Source: Bacteroidales bacterium (GTDB lineage: Bacteria > Bacteroidota > Bacteroidia > Bacteroidales > G3-4614). Taken from it: a DNA stretch of 64,000 bases. Positions 63,429-64,000 of the stretch are shown in pieces; positions within the stretch are counted from its first letter, which is position 1; each line of letters opens with the position of its first letter. The stretch lies in assembly GCA_015061035.1 (NCBI GenBank), contig SUXK01000005.1:1-64000 (forward strand). The letters are read 5' to 3'. Under the pieces are notes generated by a model, which had not been told where the DNA came from, did no database searches, and saw only the letters and a list, made by a program, of their open reading frames with translations. Both the position numbers and the translations under genes were made by a program.

Positions 63429-63460
63429 TTTGTGTAATTGCCAAAAAAATAGTACTTTTG
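63429..63460 (+). promoter_or_regulatory. Promoter of rpsL (str operon)
   Basis: TTTG (63429-63432), 20-bp spacer and TACTTTTG (63453-63460). An untranslated leader of about 135 nt follows before the ATG at 63604. The rest of 63270-63603 shows only the terminator at 63294. Confidence 0.8.
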
Positions 63461-63603
63461 CGAAGTTTTTAGCGCCAAAAAGTATGCGTATCTCATTATA
63501 TGGTATTGAGTTACAAATGATTAGAACGTATATTTCGAGTAATGAAAACGAGAAGAATTAATTAATATAAGTATAAACAAAACTATTAAAAAAGTTCTAA
63601 AAA

Positions 63604-63987
63604 ATGCCTACAATTCAACAATTAGTAAGAAAAGGAAGGGTAGTTTTGGAGGATAAAAGTAAATCTCCCGCATTAGATTCATGTCCTCAAAGACGTGGTG
63701 TATGTGTGAGAGTTTATACAACAACTCCTAAAAAACCTAACTCTGCTATGCGTAAAGTGGCTAGGGTTCGTTTAACAAACGGAAAAGAGGTTAACTCTTA
63801 CATTCCAGGAGAAGGACACAACTTGCAAGAGCACTCTATCGTAATGGTACGTGGTGGTCGTGTAAAAGACCTTCCCGGTGTACGTTATCACATTGTACGC
63901 GGTACATTAGATACTGCCGGTGTAGCAAACCGTACCCAACGTCGCTCGAAATACGGAGCAAAACGTCCTAAAGCAGGTAAAAAATAA
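63604..63987 (+). CDS. rpsL: 30S ribosomal protein S12
   Basis: 127 residues, full length, ending in [10 protein letters not shown] 13 bp before the window edge. Conserved blocks: [76 protein letters not shown]. The lysines equivalent to E. coli Lys42 and Lys87, sites of streptomycin-resistance changes, are both present (wild type). S12 sits at the decoding centre. rpsG and fusA would be expected next, beyond the window. Confidence 0.99.
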   Translation: MPTIQQLVRKGRVVLEDKSKSPALDSCPQRRGVCVRVYTTTPKKPNSAMRKVARVRLTNGKEVNSYIPGEGHNLQEHSIVMVRGGRVKDLPGVRYHIVRGTLDTAGVANRTQRRSKYGAKRPKAGKK

Positions 63988-64000
63988 TTAGTTGCACGCC

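Noticed and set aside
63376..63561. 61-codon ORF upstream of rpsL
   Set aside because: Overlaps the rpsL promoter and leader; no support.

Overview
The window looks like a chromosomal segment of an anaerobic, host- or gut-associated member of the Bacteroidales. The sequence is AT-rich and has TTTG / TAnnTTTG promoters (clear before four tRNA/rpsL/oadA units). Other markers are a SusC/SusD pair, a MurF-alanine racemase fusion, GSCFA and SIMPL proteins, a GH92 mannosidase, an NfnAB pair, and seven proteins that end in type IX secretion (T9SS) sorting tails. I cannot assign a genus. No rRNA, CRISPR array, transposase, integrase or phage structural gene was seen.

Layout. 1-3.3 kb: 3' part of a LamG/T9SS protein, then a repeat-rich stretch with tRNA-Ser(GCT) and tRNA-Leu(TAG). 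3.3-8.8 kb: co-directional housekeeping run nfnA-nfnB-tcdA-lolD-DUF3467-cysS. 8.9-16.2 kb: SIMPL protein, secreted M6 protease, 7TM-AraC regulator, structured non-coding region, two paralogous lipoproteins and a small beta-barrel. 16.3-22 kb (minus): oadA-mnmD, gdhA, pepC. 22.2-24 kb: argS. 24.9-33.4 kb (minus): zinc metalloprotease-SusC-SusD-secreted T9SS protein, with a divergent M6 protease, TSCPD protein and FKBP at 33.6-36.8 kb. 38.3-44.6 kb (minus): a 1919-residue FISUMP / InlB-like repeat surface protein and its small T9SS partner. 45.6-49.3 kb (minus): four-gene cell-surface operon. 49.5-51.4 kb: small HTH protein with a riboswitch-like leader, then a helicase-loader-like ATPase and a DUF4373 protein. 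51.6-53.4 kb: two unknown secreted proteins between copies of a tRNA terminator, then tRNA-Leu(TAA) and tRNA-Gly(GCC). 53.6-60.8 kb: GH92, a GH97 N-domain-only protein, murF-alr, GSCFA protein, lipoprotein. 61-63.3 kb: two T9SS proteins. 63.6 kb: rpsL.

How the genes fit together. Secreted proteases (two M6 enzymes, one DUF5117-type zinc protease), a SusCD importer, periplasmic/secreted PepC, glutamate dehydrogenase, NfnAB and a biotin-dependent decarboxylase subunit together suggest peptide and amino-acid fermentation. GH92 and GH97_N point to mannose-rich host glycans.

The most unusual part is not a gene. Four intergenic islands (1.5-3 kb, 24-24.9 kb, 36.8-38.2 kb, 44.6-45.6 kb) are built from the same kit of palindromic repeats. 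The kit includes a 185-bp element with terminal inverted repeats (four copies), a 90-bp three-hairpin element found inside two other repeat families, hairpin families whose stems differ by compensating changes, and 9-bp-period minisatellites. The other leading candidate is a leader with mutually exclusive helices in front of the HTH gene at 49.7 kb, which shares a core with a structured region at 14 kb.
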